Positions 39,977 through 50,448 of a stretch of DNA of 64,000 nucleotides are shown here, one piece after another. The position numbers were made by a program, and so were the translations under genes. The notes under the pieces are model-generated. The model had not been told where the DNA came from. It did no database searches and saw nothing but the letters and a program-made list of their open reading frames with translations. The first letter of the stretch is position 1, and each line of letters begins with the position of its first letter. Origin of the DNA: Rickettsiales bacterium (lineage in GTDB: Bacteria; Pseudomonadota; Alphaproteobacteria; Rs-D84); contig JAITCH010000011.1 in the NCBI GenBank assembly GCA_031283185.1, positions 1 to 64,000 on the forward strand, given 5' to 3'.

Positions 39977-41614
39977 CTAATAAACATCCGGCTGATCAAT
40001 CAAGCCGACCCATCTTTCCAATTCATCCGCGCCGACTTCGCCCTTTAACATCAACTCACTCGCCGCCTCTTTCAATGTTCTGCCCGCCTTCTTCGTCAGC
40101 CAATAAAGCATCGCCCCGCGCACATCGCCCGCAGTCAACAATTCCAACAGCGGCGCGTCAGTCAAAACAATTTCGCCAGCCTTAACGCGCCCCAATGTTC
40201 CCTTGCCGCCGCAATGCTCGCAGCCACGACCCTTTACAAAAATTTGCTTTAATCCGACATCGCCATAATAATCCTTAACCCGCGCATAAGCCGGATGATC
40301 GGGACGCTTCGCCAATGGTTCGCGGCAAACCGGGCAGACTTTCTTAAACAGCCGCATTGACATCAGACCCCTCAGCATCGTTTCGTCTTTTAACTTAAAC
40401 GCCTCTACACCCATATCAATCAGACGGGTCGCCGCCGCAAGCGCGGAATTCGCATGCAATGTCGTCCAAACCGAATGGCCCGACAACGCGCCCTTTAATG
40501 TAAGTTCCGCCGCGGACAATGTGCGAACTTCGCCGACCATCAAGACATCCGGGTCAGAGCGCAACGCCGCCGCCAATGCCTCTGTAAATTTTTCATCCCT
40601 CGCCTCTTCCGATGCGGCATTCACCACCGGCATCTGATGCGCGCCGAAAATTTTCCGTTCCGCCGGATCTTCAACGGTTATCAGATTTATTTCATATTCC
40701 CGCTCGCGCAGCATCAATGTCATATTCTGAAACAAAGTCGTAGATTTACCGCTGCTAGTCGGACCCGCAACCACCACAAGCCCAGTCGGAAACGACCGAA
40801 GGCGCGCCAAAATCCGCTGTTCGTAATCCGTAAATTCCTGTTCCAGTTTTATCCCGTCAGACGGATTTTCGTAAAGCAATCGCATAACCACATAACGAGA
40901 TCCAAAAGCAATCGGATTGAACTGCATACGAATGCCCAAAACCCCAGCGGGCAGATATAAATCCTTGGTTCCGCGCAATGGCGTGCGCCCGTCTTTCTGC
41001 GCGCTTTGATATTCATTCTTCGCATAATTTGAACTGGAAATATCCGCACTCGCAAACGCCGCGCGAATGAAATTTTCACCCCAAGCCGCACTATATTCCA
41101 ACGCCGTCTGCATACTGCCATCGCGCCTGAAATATATTGTCGTTTGTCCGGCAACTTCTATATGAATATCGGAAACTTTTGCAGCCGCGGCCTTGGCCAC
41201 AATATCCACAAAGTCTTTCTGCATCTGATTGTCGTAATCAAGACGCGACCGACCCGCCGCCCCCGCATTCGTGCGCGAATCATTTTCTTTATATATCGCA
41301 GACAATAATCCCAAGTCGCTATAATAAGGTTCTTTCAGCGGCAATCCCTCGGTCTGAATTAATGAAACAAACGCCAAAACGCGCCCGTCAAAACGATGGG
41401 TGCGCGATACGACCAATTCGCCGCCTTCGAAATAAGCAACCAGATTCTGCGTGTCTTTGGGCAATTCAAACCGCCCGCGAAATCCCGTCAGCAATCTGTT
41501 ATTTTCAGCAAAAAGAAAATCTACTATTTTTTTATGATCGCCGCCCGCCATACTCGGAGGAACCGATGCAGCGGAATCTTTTTTATAAGATTGTCCAGCA
41601 GCCGCCATAATCAC
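39977..41614 (-). CDS. Type IV pilus/secretion ATPase (PilQ of R64 / PilB/GspE family)
   Basis: VVVAGPTSSGKSTTLFQNM; VEDPAERKI; GEVRTLSAAELTLKGALSGHSVWTTLHANSA; CPVC..C..C. Confidence 0.92.
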   Translation of the reverse strand: MIMAAAGQSYKKDSAASVPPSMAGGDHKKIVDFLFAENNRLLTGFRGRFELPKDTQNLVAYFEGGELVVSRTHRFDGRVLAFVSLIQTEGLPLKEPYYSDLGLLSAIYKENDSRTNAGAAGRSRLDYDNQMQKDFVDIVAKAAAAKVSDIHIEVAGQTTIYFRRDGSMQTALEYSAAWGENFIRAAFASADISSSNYAKNEYQSAQKDGRTPLRGTKDLYLPAGVLGIRMQFNPIAFGSRYVVMRLLYENPSDGIKLEQEFTDYEQRILARLRSFPTGLVVVAGPTSSGKSTTLFQNMTLMLREREYEINLITVEDPAERKIFGAHQMPVVNAASEEARDEKFTEALAAALRSDPDVLMVGEVRTLSAAELTLKGALSGHSVWTTLHANSALAAATRLIDMGVEAFKLKDETMLRGLMSMRLFKKVCPVCREPLAKRPDHPAYARVKDYYGDVGLKQIFVKGRGCEHCGGKGTLGRVKAGEIVLTDAPLLELLTAGDVRGAMLYWLTKKAGRTLKEAASELMLKGEVGADELERWVGLIDQPDVY

Positions 41615-42246
41615 CTCGATATAGTGCTGATCCCAAGGATGATTTCATCGCCGTCTTCGCTTTGGAATATAACGCCTTCGTCCGCAGAAACCGCAACAAC
41701 TTTCATCCCGTCCAGGCTGCGCCCGGCCTGAACCCGCCGCCTTTGCCCTGTCGGAATGTTTTCTACCAATGCAGTTAAATTATCCGCAGAACCTGATATG
41801 TTCAGCAATTTATAAATCTCCGAAATGTCATACGCGCCAGCGGCATCCGGCACAGGCTCTGTCGGCAAAGAAGGCGCGGATTTCGCCGCCTCCATCTGCT
41901 TTTTAAGGCTTTCAATTTCGCCAGCGAATTTCTTTTTTTCTTCATCTAATTTCGCCGCCAATTCCGCAGTCGCAGAACTCGCCGCGTCCGCCGAATCCCT
42001 CGCGCCGGATAACTTTGTCTTTTCCGCCTCTATCCTGTTCAAGTCCAATTCAAGTTGCGCGCGCTCTTTTTCCAGACGCATCAAAACCTTGTCCTGTTCT
42101 AATGCGGTAATCCGCAAGAACACCGAACCATCGGCATCAAATCCGCCCAGGTCAATGTCATCGGCCAACGCAGGACTGACCACCAAAGCCGCCAATACGG
42201 CAAGTATTTTATTTAGCATATATTCTCTCCTCATAACTCCATTCAT
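41611..42246 (-). CDS. PilP-like type IVb pilus biogenesis protein
   Basis: Coiled coil, then TALVENIPTGQRRRVQAGRSLDGMKVVAVSADEGVIFQ; position between PilO- and PilQ-like genes. Confidence 0.7.
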   Translation of the reverse strand: MNGVMRREYMLNKILAVLAALVVSPALADDIDLGGFDADGSVFLRITALEQDKVLMRLEKERAQLELDLNRIEAEKTKLSGARDSADAASSATAELAAKLDEEKKKFAGEIESLKKQMEAAKSAPSLPTEPVPDAAGAYDISEIYKLLNISGSADNLTALVENIPTGQRRRVQAGRSLDGMKVVAVSADEGVIFQSEDGDEIILGISTISR

Positions 42247-43468
42247 TTTTCACATTATCCCAGCGAATTGAAATCGTTTCAACCGCAGGAATTCCATCAA
42301 AGAATTTTATAAATTCGGCCGGCATAATTTTCGATTCCGCCTTTACCGAAATAAATCCTATCTCTTTTTTTATCGCCCCATCCGCAATAATTTCTTTCGC
42401 GCGAGATATTGACGCAGACATATTAACCTGCTGAAAGGCCGAACGAACCTGCCGCTCCACCGCCGCCAAATCCGCCGCAGGGGCGGAATTTTCACCCGGA
42501 ATTTTTGCAAATGTCCCAGTTAAATCCGCATCCGATCCGCCGGATAAATTGACTTTCACATTCGGCATCAATGTCGCCGCCGAAGTATAAAGATCTTCGG
42601 CCGTGCCATAATCGCGGCGCAAACGCGCCGATACTTTTCCATTCGCGCATTCTACCGAAATCGCATTCCATCCATAAATCTGCTGCATAACAAACGCAAT
42701 AGCCATAGTGCATCTGTTCGCAAACTCCGCGCGATTTGGAATATTTTCCCAAGGCATTTTTGCCGCAACGGACGGCGCGTTCGCGCCACCTGCATTTTTA
42801 GATTCCATCTTTTTTCTGAATTCCGCAGCCGCCTCCGGGGTTAAATTTGACGGCGCGGGCTTGCCCAAAAACGGCGTGATAATTTTCATAACATCGCCCT
42901 GAAAGAAATAAAATACCGCAAACAATACAACCGCAAGAACCGCGAAATTACCAAGAAAACTGCCACCTCCGCCAATCCGTTTCAGCGCGACATTAACTCT
43001 GCCTGATATAACTTCTTCTATATTTTTATCAACCGCGCCGCGCACGCCCCAACTTTCCGGCGCGACTATCAATGACCAATCCGGCAATTCCAATAACGCA
43101 TTAAAAGATTTTACCGCGTCCGCCTCATTATGAAAAAGCCTATCATAATCTGGAATAATTACTCCATTCCGAACTGCTAAAATATATATCCCGCCCTGGA
43201 CGCGAAACGCCGCCGCGAATGAAGGCGAGTCTCCAAAACTTTCCACTAATTCGGGCGCAAGCACCGACAGCCCAGGCTCCAATCCGCGCATATCCGCGGC
43301 GAGACCAACTGAATTTCTATATCCTGCATAATATCTGAATTTGGATGCGGGCGCGAGTTTTTCAATGCGAACGGCTTCGTCCGAGGCAGAGCGACCAGAT
43401 CCCGTCGGCTGCCAAAACAGACCAACGGCATACTTCTTCCGACCAATATTTATCGCCTGCGGTGCCAT
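42209..43468 (-). CDS. PilO (R64-type) pilus accessory protein
   Basis: MAPQAINIGRKKYAVGLFWQP...SVLAPELVESFGDSPSFAAAFRV. Confidence 0.75.
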   Translation of the reverse strand: MAPQAINIGRKKYAVGLFWQPTGSGRSASDEAVRIEKLAPASKFRYYAGYRNSVGLAADMRGLEPGLSVLAPELVESFGDSPSFAAAFRVQGGIYILAVRNGVIIPDYDRLFHNEADAVKSFNALLELPDWSLIVAPESWGVRGAVDKNIEEVISGRVNVALKRIGGGGSFLGNFAVLAVVLFAVFYFFQGDVMKIITPFLGKPAPSNLTPEAAAEFRKKMESKNAGGANAPSVAAKMPWENIPNRAEFANRCTMAIAFVMQQIYGWNAISVECANGKVSARLRRDYGTAEDLYTSAATLMPNVKVNLSGGSDADLTGTFAKIPGENSAPAADLAAVERQVRSAFQQVNMSASISRAKEIIADGAIKKEIGFISVKAESKIMPAEFIKFFDGIPAVETISIRWDNVKNEWSYEERIYAK

Positions 43469-43485
43469 CTCTCTCCATAGTCGGA

Positions 43486-43643
43486 CAAAACCCGCAAGTG
43501 GAATTTTTCATCCCGCCGCGTCATTTCCGTCCACTACACTTCGGAAACCCGACGCGCCGCGGACAGAAAGTCCAGACGGGCGGTCGGGTTTCCTTGGTAT
43601 TGAACGGCCTGCCGCGCCGTTGCGATTCCCCTAGCGGGTTTTG
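43486..43643 (+). repeat. Structured dispersed element, copy 6 (inside the pil operon)
   Basis: CAAAACCCGC/GCGGGTTTTG; GGAAT/ATTCC; CCGT/ACGG; GGAAACCCGAC/GTCGGGTTTCC; GGAC-agaaa-GTCC. Confidence 0.85.
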
Positions 43644-43749
43644 ATCCCTATTAATTTCCCCTCCAACCCTCATACCCAAGCCTCGCCCGGCTTTGCCGGG
43701 AGAGGAGGAAACCTCGCGGGCTTTGCCCGCATAGGTTTCCGGTGAGGGC

Positions 43750-45348
43750 TTAATTCAATGGTGCGCCCCATTCGCGCTGTATCGCCCGTTCCGCATCCAT
43801 CGGTGATACATGAACCTGCGGCGTCAAGATAACCACCAATACATCTTTCTTTGACTGCGTATCGCGCGAACCGCCGAGTGCCATAAATCCAGGATCCCCA
43901 GTTCCATACCGAGTATCGTTATTCGTCTGTTTCTCAAATCCCGACAGCACCAGCATCTGACCAGATTCCATTACAACTTCCTGCATAAACGCGCGCTCTT
44001 CAACTTCCGGCAACTGCAAGAATATATTTCCTACTTTTTTGTCTTCCAGATTTATCAATTCGCGCAGCGACATCTTGAATAACAACAGAACGCGGCCGCC
44101 TTCTAATATGCTCGGCAACAACTGCATGGAAAATCCTGTTTCCAAAGTATCTTGCTCAACCGTCGAAGTTACATCCGCCGTGAAAGACCTAGTCTCAAAC
44201 TTCTTTATATAGCCCTGAGTTTTGACATTGCTAACCGGCGCGACACGATTATTCCGGGTCGTAACCGACACATTCGTAACCAGTGAAATTTTTCCTTGTT
44301 TCGCCAATGCTTGTATCAAAGCGGCAGATCCCGCCGCCGGACCAAACGGAGAATTCGCAACAGCAGAACCACTTAACGATCCGCCAGCCGCGCCAGCAAC
44401 ATCATTATTCAGAACAGCCAAGTTCAGCGCGTTCGCGCCTGAAATTTCTGGATTGCCGCCTGGACGAGATACAAGTTGCAAGCCCGATGTTGATTGTATC
44501 GCCGCGCCCAAATTCAATCCAAACGCATTTGCATTAGAAATAGAAACTTGCAAGACCTTTACATCAATTGAAATCTGCTGAGATAATCTTCTGTTCTGCC
44601 TTGCGACATAATCGCTAACTCGCGCCAAGACACTCGGGGCGGCCGTAACCGTTATAGTCCCCAATGACCGCGACACCGTGAACTTTGCATTATTCACGCC
44701 ATCCAAAATCGCGCTAATACTTTTTTCAATCTCTTCCCATTCGCGCATATTGGATTCCAACGCAACCTGATTGGAATCATCAGTTTGAATTCTGGACGAT
44801 ACACTTATATCCGTCCCCAAAGCATTCAGATTAAATGTCTTCGTTTCGGTTTGATAAAACACAATTGACTGCCTGTCGTAATACCACAGCAAGTCCATAT
44901 CCATCGCCGCCTTGCTCAGCAAGTCCGACAGCCGCCCGCTATGTTCAATGCGAACTTTATTATTTAATTTATCACTGCCAATCTGCCCATCTATGACCAC
45001 AGGAATCCCAGTCGCCTCTTTTACTATATTCGCAAGTTCGGATAAATTCACAGGCTCGTTATTAATAATCGTAACACCAGTTGATGTTTCAAACTTCGCC
45101 GGCAAATCATTTTTATGCGGAATTAAAACTGAACGGGATCCCAGCCATACGCCCTCTGATGCCGAAACCGTATCTCCCGAAACTCTGGAAGTCGGCGTGC
45201 GCGCGCTTTCCAATGCGCGATACGCATTCAGATAATCATCATCCACGGCAGACGCAACCTTGGCCGAATCTTTATTAGAACAAGCCGAAACCGCCGCCGC
45301 CATAAGCGCGAGATATAAAAACTTTTTACATACCATGGTTTTCCCCAT
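43750..45348 (-). CDS. PilN-family type IVb pilus secretin lipoprotein
   Basis: Lipobox VSAC; secretin C-terminus EVEERAFMQEVVMESGQMLVLSGFE. Confidence 0.88.
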   Translation of the reverse strand: MGKTMVCKKFLYLALMAAAVSACSNKDSAKVASAVDDDYLNAYRALESARTPTSRVSGDTVSASEGVWLGSRSVLIPHKNDLPAKFETSTGVTIINNEPVNLSELANIVKEATGIPVVIDGQIGSDKLNNKVRIEHSGRLSDLLSKAAMDMDLLWYYDRQSIVFYQTETKTFNLNALGTDISVSSRIQTDDSNQVALESNMREWEEIEKSISAILDGVNNAKFTVSRSLGTITVTAAPSVLARVSDYVARQNRRLSQQISIDVKVLQVSISNANAFGLNLGAAIQSTSGLQLVSRPGGNPEISGANALNLAVLNNDVAGAAGGSLSGSAVANSPFGPAAGSAALIQALAKQGKISLVTNVSVTTRNNRVAPVSNVKTQGYIKKFETRSFTADVTSTVEQDTLETGFSMQLLPSILEGGRVLLLFKMSLRELINLEDKKVGNIFLQLPEVEERAFMQEVVMESGQMLVLSGFEKQTNNDTRYGTGDPGFMALGGSRDTQSKKDVLVVILTPQVHVSPMDAERAIQREWGAPLN

Positions 45349-46135
45349 CCTCCAAAGTGCTTACTACCAACACTCTGTTCCCTTTATAAAACCTGGCATA
45401 AGGCACCGGAGTCGCCCGCGCAAAATTTCTCACCAATGCACTTGATACATCCATAAACCGACCCTCAAATACCGCGCTCGCCGAAATCGGATATTCGCGC
45501 GATGTATTCCAAACCAAGTCCCATCCCGCAGCCTTTGCCCATTCGTTCAATACAACACGCAATGGTTTGCCCGCAACAACAACCCAACTCCGCACAGCAT
45601 CGCCCGGTGTTGCAGTCGCCGCCGCCTCTCCGCCCATATAATTTCCATCCAATATAACTCCGCCATTTGATTCCGCAGAATTATCTTCTATGCGGCGCGT
45701 ATCATTATATTTCCTGTCAGTCGTCGACATTACCAACGCCGATCCGCCATCGTCTTCCAACATCTCTTGCACTAATAACGGCATCTTCGCATCCGAATTA
45801 TAATTGAAAGCCGGAGGCGCATCATTGCCATGCATCATATCCGCACCACCTGTGAAAGAATTCTGATCACCCCAATTATTTGTTATGATCTGATTGTCCA
45901 CGCGTAATCCCGAAGTGCGATAAATTTTATGATTTGTCTGCGGATTTCTATTGGCTTCCGACTTGCCGTGAATATAGTTTAAGGTCGCAGAATTGTCAGC
46001 CGCTTTGGGCGCGTTAAGGCTTAATCCCTCGTCGGGACCCTGCCATACCAAACCGCTGCGATCCACATCATCAGATGCAATGACTGAACCCACGACTAAA
46101 ATCCCGCATAGAGCGGCGATAAGTCTTTGAAACAT
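45326..46135 (-). CDS. PilL/TcpQ C-terminal domain protein
   Basis: RSWVVVAGKPLRVVLNEWAKAAGWDLVWNTSREYPISASAVFEGRF is a TcpQ-type domain. Confidence 0.75.
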   Translation of the reverse strand: MFQRLIAALCGILVVGSVIASDDVDRSGLVWQGPDEGLSLNAPKAADNSATLNYIHGKSEANRNPQTNHKIYRTSGLRVDNQIITNNWGDQNSFTGGADMMHGNDAPPAFNYNSDAKMPLLVQEMLEDDGGSALVMSTTDRKYNDTRRIEDNSAESNGGVILDGNYMGGEAAATATPGDAVRSWVVVAGKPLRVVLNEWAKAAGWDLVWNTSREYPISASAVFEGRFMDVSSALVRNFARATPVPYARFYKGNRVLVVSTLEDGENHGM

Positions 46136-46204
46136 GATTAAATCCTTTCCTTCCCCGAAGTCCTTCTCACTATTATATCAGATTTAGCACAGGTTGAGCA
46201 AGGT

Positions 46205-46360
46205 CAAAAAACATAAGGTGCATTTTTCGTTTGCGGTCTATATCGCCGATTATCTGCGGAAAATGGGGGCACACTCATTGGCATCCAGCCAACTTCGCCC
46301 CCATTTTCCTTGATCCTCGACAATCTATCCTCGCAAACGCGATGCACCTAATGTTTTTTG
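46205..46360 (+). repeat. Structured dispersed element, copy 2
   Basis: CAAAAAACAT/ATGTTTTTTG; AGGTGCAT/ATGCACCT; CGTTTGCG/CGCAAACG; GGAAAATGGGGGC/GCCCCCATTTTCC; TTGGC-atcca-GCCAA. Confidence 0.88.
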
Positions 46361-46467
46361 CGGGTTATTATTGCGACAACCTATACCACTCGTCATCCCG
46401 GCGAAGGCCGGGATATTTGTAATAAGTCATTGCCCGGCTTGACCGGGCAATCTCGGCAAAATAAAAA

Positions 46468-47565
46468 TTATGCAGACTGCAATTCTTCCAACAACTTCTT
46501 CTGCTTGCTCGAAAGCCTAGTCGGAACATCCGTCTTTATATTAAGATATAAATCCCCGCGACTACCCGCGCGCCCCATCATCGGCATACCATTTCCCTTT
46601 AACCTCAACTTGGATCCAACCTGCGTTCCCTGTGGAATTTTTACCTCTATACTCTTACCATCAATCCCCGCAACCTCAACCTGACCGCCCAATGCAAGGG
46701 TCGCAAACGGCACAGATAAATTCACCAATAAATCATCGCCATTCCTTGAAAATACCTCATCCCTCGCAACAGAAACATCAACAAATAAATCGCCGTTCCT
46801 TCCGCCAAGTCTTCCCGCTTCGCCCTGCCCCGGAACTCTCAGCCTTGACCCGTCCTGCACGCCCGCAGGAATTTTTACCTCTATCGTTCTCTTACCCGCA
46901 GTCGCGCCCGCACCATTACAAGCACTACATTTTTTATCCGCTTTCCGTCCCGTCCCATGACAATCAGGACATTCCGAAACAGATGAAAAGAATCCATTAG
47001 ACCTTCGCACCGAACCCGATCCGCCGCAACTTTTACAAGCAGGCGCGGGACTGCCATCCGCCGTCCCCTGTCCATTACATTTCTCGCACTTCACATTCGC
47101 ATTAAATTTCACTTCTATATTTTTTCCATAAAACGCATCTTTCAGACTTATACGAACCTCATGAAGCATATCCCGCCCATTAGTATCGGGCGCGGAATGT
47201 CTACCGCCGCCAAAACCCATTTGCGAAAATATATCTTCAAACATATCGCCAAAGCCTGCTGAATTAAAATCAAAGCCCTGAAAACCACCCGCGCCGCCAA
47301 ACGGATTACCGCCCTGCCCAAATGGATTGCCACCGCCGCCGCCTTGGAACGCAGCCTCGCCATATTGGTCATAAGCCGCCCTTTTCTGCGGATCGCGGAG
47401 CACATCATAAGCGTTATTAACTTCCTTGAATTTTGATTCGGCCTCTTTATTGCCCGGATTTTTATCCGGATGATATTTCATAACTAATTTATGATAAGCC
47501 TTTTTCAGGTCTGCTTCGGACGAGCCCTTTGGAACACCTAAAATTTCATAAAAATCTTTCGCCAT
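46468..47565 (-). CDS. dnaJ: Chaperone DnaJ
   Basis: J domain [10 protein letters not shown]-rich region, four CxxCxGxG motifs. Confidence 0.98.
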   Translation of the reverse strand: MAKDFYEILGVPKGSSEADLKKAYHKLVMKYHPDKNPGNKEAESKFKEVNNAYDVLRDPQKRAAYDQYGEAAFQGGGGGNPFGQGGNPFGGAGGFQGFDFNSAGFGDMFEDIFSQMGFGGGRHSAPDTNGRDMLHEVRISLKDAFYGKNIEVKFNANVKCEKCNGQGTADGSPAPACKSCGGSGSVRRSNGFFSSVSECPDCHGTGRKADKKCSACNGAGATAGKRTIEVKIPAGVQDGSRLRVPGQGEAGRLGGRNGDLFVDVSVARDEVFSRNGDDLLVNLSVPFATLALGGQVEVAGIDGKSIEVKIPQGTQVGSKLRLKGNGMPMMGRAGSRGDLYLNIKTDVPTRLSSKQKKLLEELQSA

Positions 47566-47627
47566 AATTATCTCTTTTTTACAATAGATATAGAGTAATA
47601 ACTTAAAAAGTCAAGGGTTCATATGTC

Positions 47628-47784
47628 CAAAAAACATAACCTCGGTTTTTCGTTTGTTGTCTATAACGACCACTACCTTCGTCCACCTTAGGGCCACTCA
47701 TTGGCATCCAGCCAACTTCGCCCCCGGCTTTCCTCGGTATTGATCGTTCTATCCTAACAAACGCGACCTCGTTAATGTTTTTTG
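47628..47784 (+). repeat. Structured dispersed element, copy 3 (partly degenerate)
   Basis: CAAAAAACAT/ATGTTTTTTG; CGTTTGT/ACAAACG; TACC/GGTA; TTGGC-atcca-GCCAA; P4 eroded. Confidence 0.8.
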
Positions 47785-47899
47785 AGATTATTTATTATCG
47801 TCATCCCCGCGAAGGCGGGGATCTCAAATTGTATAATGCAAAAAAATTCCCCTTCGCTGGCGAAGGGGTGGCAACCGAAGGCTGACGGGGTAGTGGTAA

Positions 47900-49021
47900 T
47901 TACACTCTCTGAGGCATCAGGATATAAATGCAATCCGAACCTTTATCCTTACCCTGCATAATCGTCGGGCTCAGCGAATCCATCATAGAAATCTGCATCT
48001 TATCCGCATCAATCTGCGTCGCTATATCCAACAAGAACCGAACATTAAACACAATCTGAAACTGCTCGGCATTATTATATTCTATATCCATTTCTTCAAC
48101 CGCCGCACCAGCCTCGGGCGCGGAGGTATTCGCAACCAATTTGCCAGTGCTGAAATTAAGCACTACCGATTTCGTCCTCTCCGTGGATGTTACGGACACG
48201 CGATCAATCATTTCAACAAACGGCAATCTACCAAACACCGCCAACTTATCATTATTTTTTGGAATGACCACGCGATAATTCGGATATTGCGCGTCAACCA
48301 GTTTTGTGGTTAAGACCGCCGCGCCAAGAGTAAATCTCGCCTTGGTATCCGACAATTCCACAACCACATCATCAACCTCTGCATCCGCCAATAACTTTGA
48401 CAATTCGCCAATAACGCGACGCGGAAGAATAACGCTTGGCATCGCCTCTGACCCGGCCGGCGCGGCCGCGGAACATACCGCCATTCTTTGCGAATCAGTC
48501 GCAACGGCCGTCAATAATTTATTCTTGCCGTCTTCTGTAATGTGGAAGAATATACCCGCAAGGTGATACCGAGTATCATCAGTCGGCATAGCAAATTTCG
48601 TCTTGTCCATCATCCGCGCAAGTTCGCCCGTGGTCATCGTGAACTTGGTCGAAAGATTCGCGCCGGACATAGTTGGAAAACTATCCGCCGACAAAGTCGA
48701 CAAAGTAAATTTCGCCTTGCCGCTCGACACGATTAACTGCTGTTCATTTAATTGGCGAATTTTAACTTCGGCCTCTTCGGGAAGTTTTCTCAAAATATCA
48801 TAAAGCAAATGGACAGGAACCGTTATTTTTCCCGGCAAAGTAATATCCGCCTGCACGCGTTCCACCAATTCAAGGTCAACATTCGCAGCGGTTATGACCA
48901 GGTCTTCCTTGGCCTCAATTCTGACATTCATCATTATGGGCAGCGGCGCGCGCCGTTCCACAATAGACTGCATATGCGCGATGCTTTTTATCAGCACTTG
49001 GCGATAGACCGAGAATTCCAT
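47900..49021 (-). CDS. dnaN: DNA polymerase III beta clamp
   Basis: Beta clamp pattern; RRAPLPIMMNVRIEA...C-terminal YILMPQRV. Confidence 0.95.
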   Translation of the reverse strand: MEFSVYRQVLIKSIAHMQSIVERRAPLPIMMNVRIEAKEDLVITAANVDLELVERVQADITLPGKITVPVHLLYDILRKLPEEAEVKIRQLNEQQLIVSSGKAKFTLSTLSADSFPTMSGANLSTKFTMTTGELARMMDKTKFAMPTDDTRYHLAGIFFHITEDGKNKLLTAVATDSQRMAVCSAAAPAGSEAMPSVILPRRVIGELSKLLADAEVDDVVVELSDTKARFTLGAAVLTTKLVDAQYPNYRVVIPKNNDKLAVFGRLPFVEMIDRVSVTSTERTKSVVLNFSTGKLVANTSAPEAGAAVEEMDIEYNNAEQFQIVFNVRFLLDIATQIDADKMQISMMDSLSPTIMQGKDKGSDCIYILMPQRV

Positions 49022-49118
49022 AATTTGCTCCTTATTTCTAGGGACTTTACAAAAAAAACCACAGCCAAATCAAGAGAATTTTAAGATATTTCTTGACTTT
49101 CTGCAAATTCGTCCCACA

Positions 49119-50159
49119 ATGGCAATACATACCTGGTCAGGAGGGACTACGCAAATGACACATTCTTTTCCGTTTTCTTCGGCAGTTTTAGACTCGCTTA
49201 TTCCGCCGCAAACAGGCTTTGATGTCGCGCGCGACACATCGCACCCGGATCTCCAACTCTATATAACCGCAGGCGGGGCAAAGACTTTCTTCGTTCGCAA
49301 GCGCGTCCGCGGTAAGGACATACGCAAACTAATCGGCCGTTTTCCCGATATGTCCATTGACGAAGCGCGGGACGCCACAAAATCCGCATTAATGAAAATG
49401 CGCCAGCCAGTCAAAGTCCGCCACGGCGATATAACCCTTAAACGAATGGCTGAAATCTACATCAAGGACAAAGTCCGCAGGGCGGAATCATCAAAACAAA
49501 AACTTGAACGAACCATCGCCCGTTTATGGGTAGATATACTCGGCAAAAAAATTACTGAAATAACACGCGAAACCCTGTCCGGCCTCCATTTCGAAATCGC
49601 AATGAAACACGGCAAATCCACCGCCAACAGAATGCGCGAAACGCTCTCCGCCATCTTCAACTACGCCATCGAAGAAGGCTACACCAAGGAAAATCCCGCC
49701 AAGGATTTGGAAAACTTTCCCGAAGGCGGATTCAATCGCCGCATATCAGACGGCGAATTCCATTCACTTATCCGCGCAATGGATATGGAGAAAAATCCAA
49801 CTATGCGCGCCGCTATGAAAATGCTCGTCTTCGGATTTTCTAATAAAAGCGATATACTCGGAATGAAATGGAAATCTCTCGACCTTAACCGCGATGTCTG
49901 GCATAACAAGCCCCTGTCCGACAAGGCCGTTTTATTATTGGAACAACTACCGCAAAAATCCAAATATGTCTTTCCGAATACCGCAGGCGCGAAGGGTCAT
50001 ATAACCGATCCGAAACGCGCTTGGAAGCGTATAACCGACCGCGCAGGATTATCCAATATGCGTATCGCCGATATATATAAGACCCTCCGCGGGCAAGTAG
50101 ACAAGCACGAAGGCAACATCCGCCGCCAGATCAACTCCATTCTTGATCGCATCGCTTAA
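49119..50159 (+). CDS. Tyrosine-recombinase/integrase-like protein, catalytic residues apparently degenerate
   Basis: DUF4102-like N-terminus, SAM-like core domain; C-terminus lacks a recognisable HxxR...Y box. Confidence 0.75.
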   Translation: MAIHTWSGGTTQMTHSFPFSSAVLDSLIPPQTGFDVARDTSHPDLQLYITAGGAKTFFVRKRVRGKDIRKLIGRFPDMSIDEARDATKSALMKMRQPVKVRHGDITLKRMAEIYIKDKVRRAESSKQKLERTIARLWVDILGKKITEITRETLSGLHFEIAMKHGKSTANRMRETLSAIFNYAIEEGYTKENPAKDLENFPEGGFNRRISDGEFHSLIRAMDMEKNPTMRAAMKMLVFGFSNKSDILGMKWKSLDLNRDVWHNKPLSDKAVLLLEQLPQKSKYVFPNTAGAKGHITDPKRAWKRITDRAGLSNMRIADIYKTLRGQVDKHEGNIRRQINSILDRIA

Positions 50160-50164
50160 TCGGA

Positions 50165-50321
50165 CAAAAAATCCTAACTTTGTATTTCATCCCGGCTTGA
50201 TATTTCCGCCCACTACACTTCGGAACGGCAGGGAAACTTATGGGCATCCAGCCCACCGCGCCCTGCCGTTCCTTGGTATTGGACGGCCTATCAAGCCGCT
50301 CAGACAAAGTTGGATTTTTTG
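50165..50321 (+). repeat. Structured dispersed element, copy 4
   Basis: CAAAAAATCC/GGATTTTTTG; AACTTTGT/ACAAAGTT; GGCTTGATA/TATCAAGCC; GGAACGGCAGGG/CCCTGCCGTTCC; TGGGC-atcca-GCCCA. Confidence 0.9.
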
Positions 50322-50448
50322 CACGATATTAATTTATTGTCGTCATCCCCGCGCAGGCGGGGATCTCAAATTGTATAAAGCAAAAAAGGGATTTGCCCCT
50401 TGGCCTTTTGATTTGCCGGGGCAAATCCAACTAAAAAATTGCACTATT

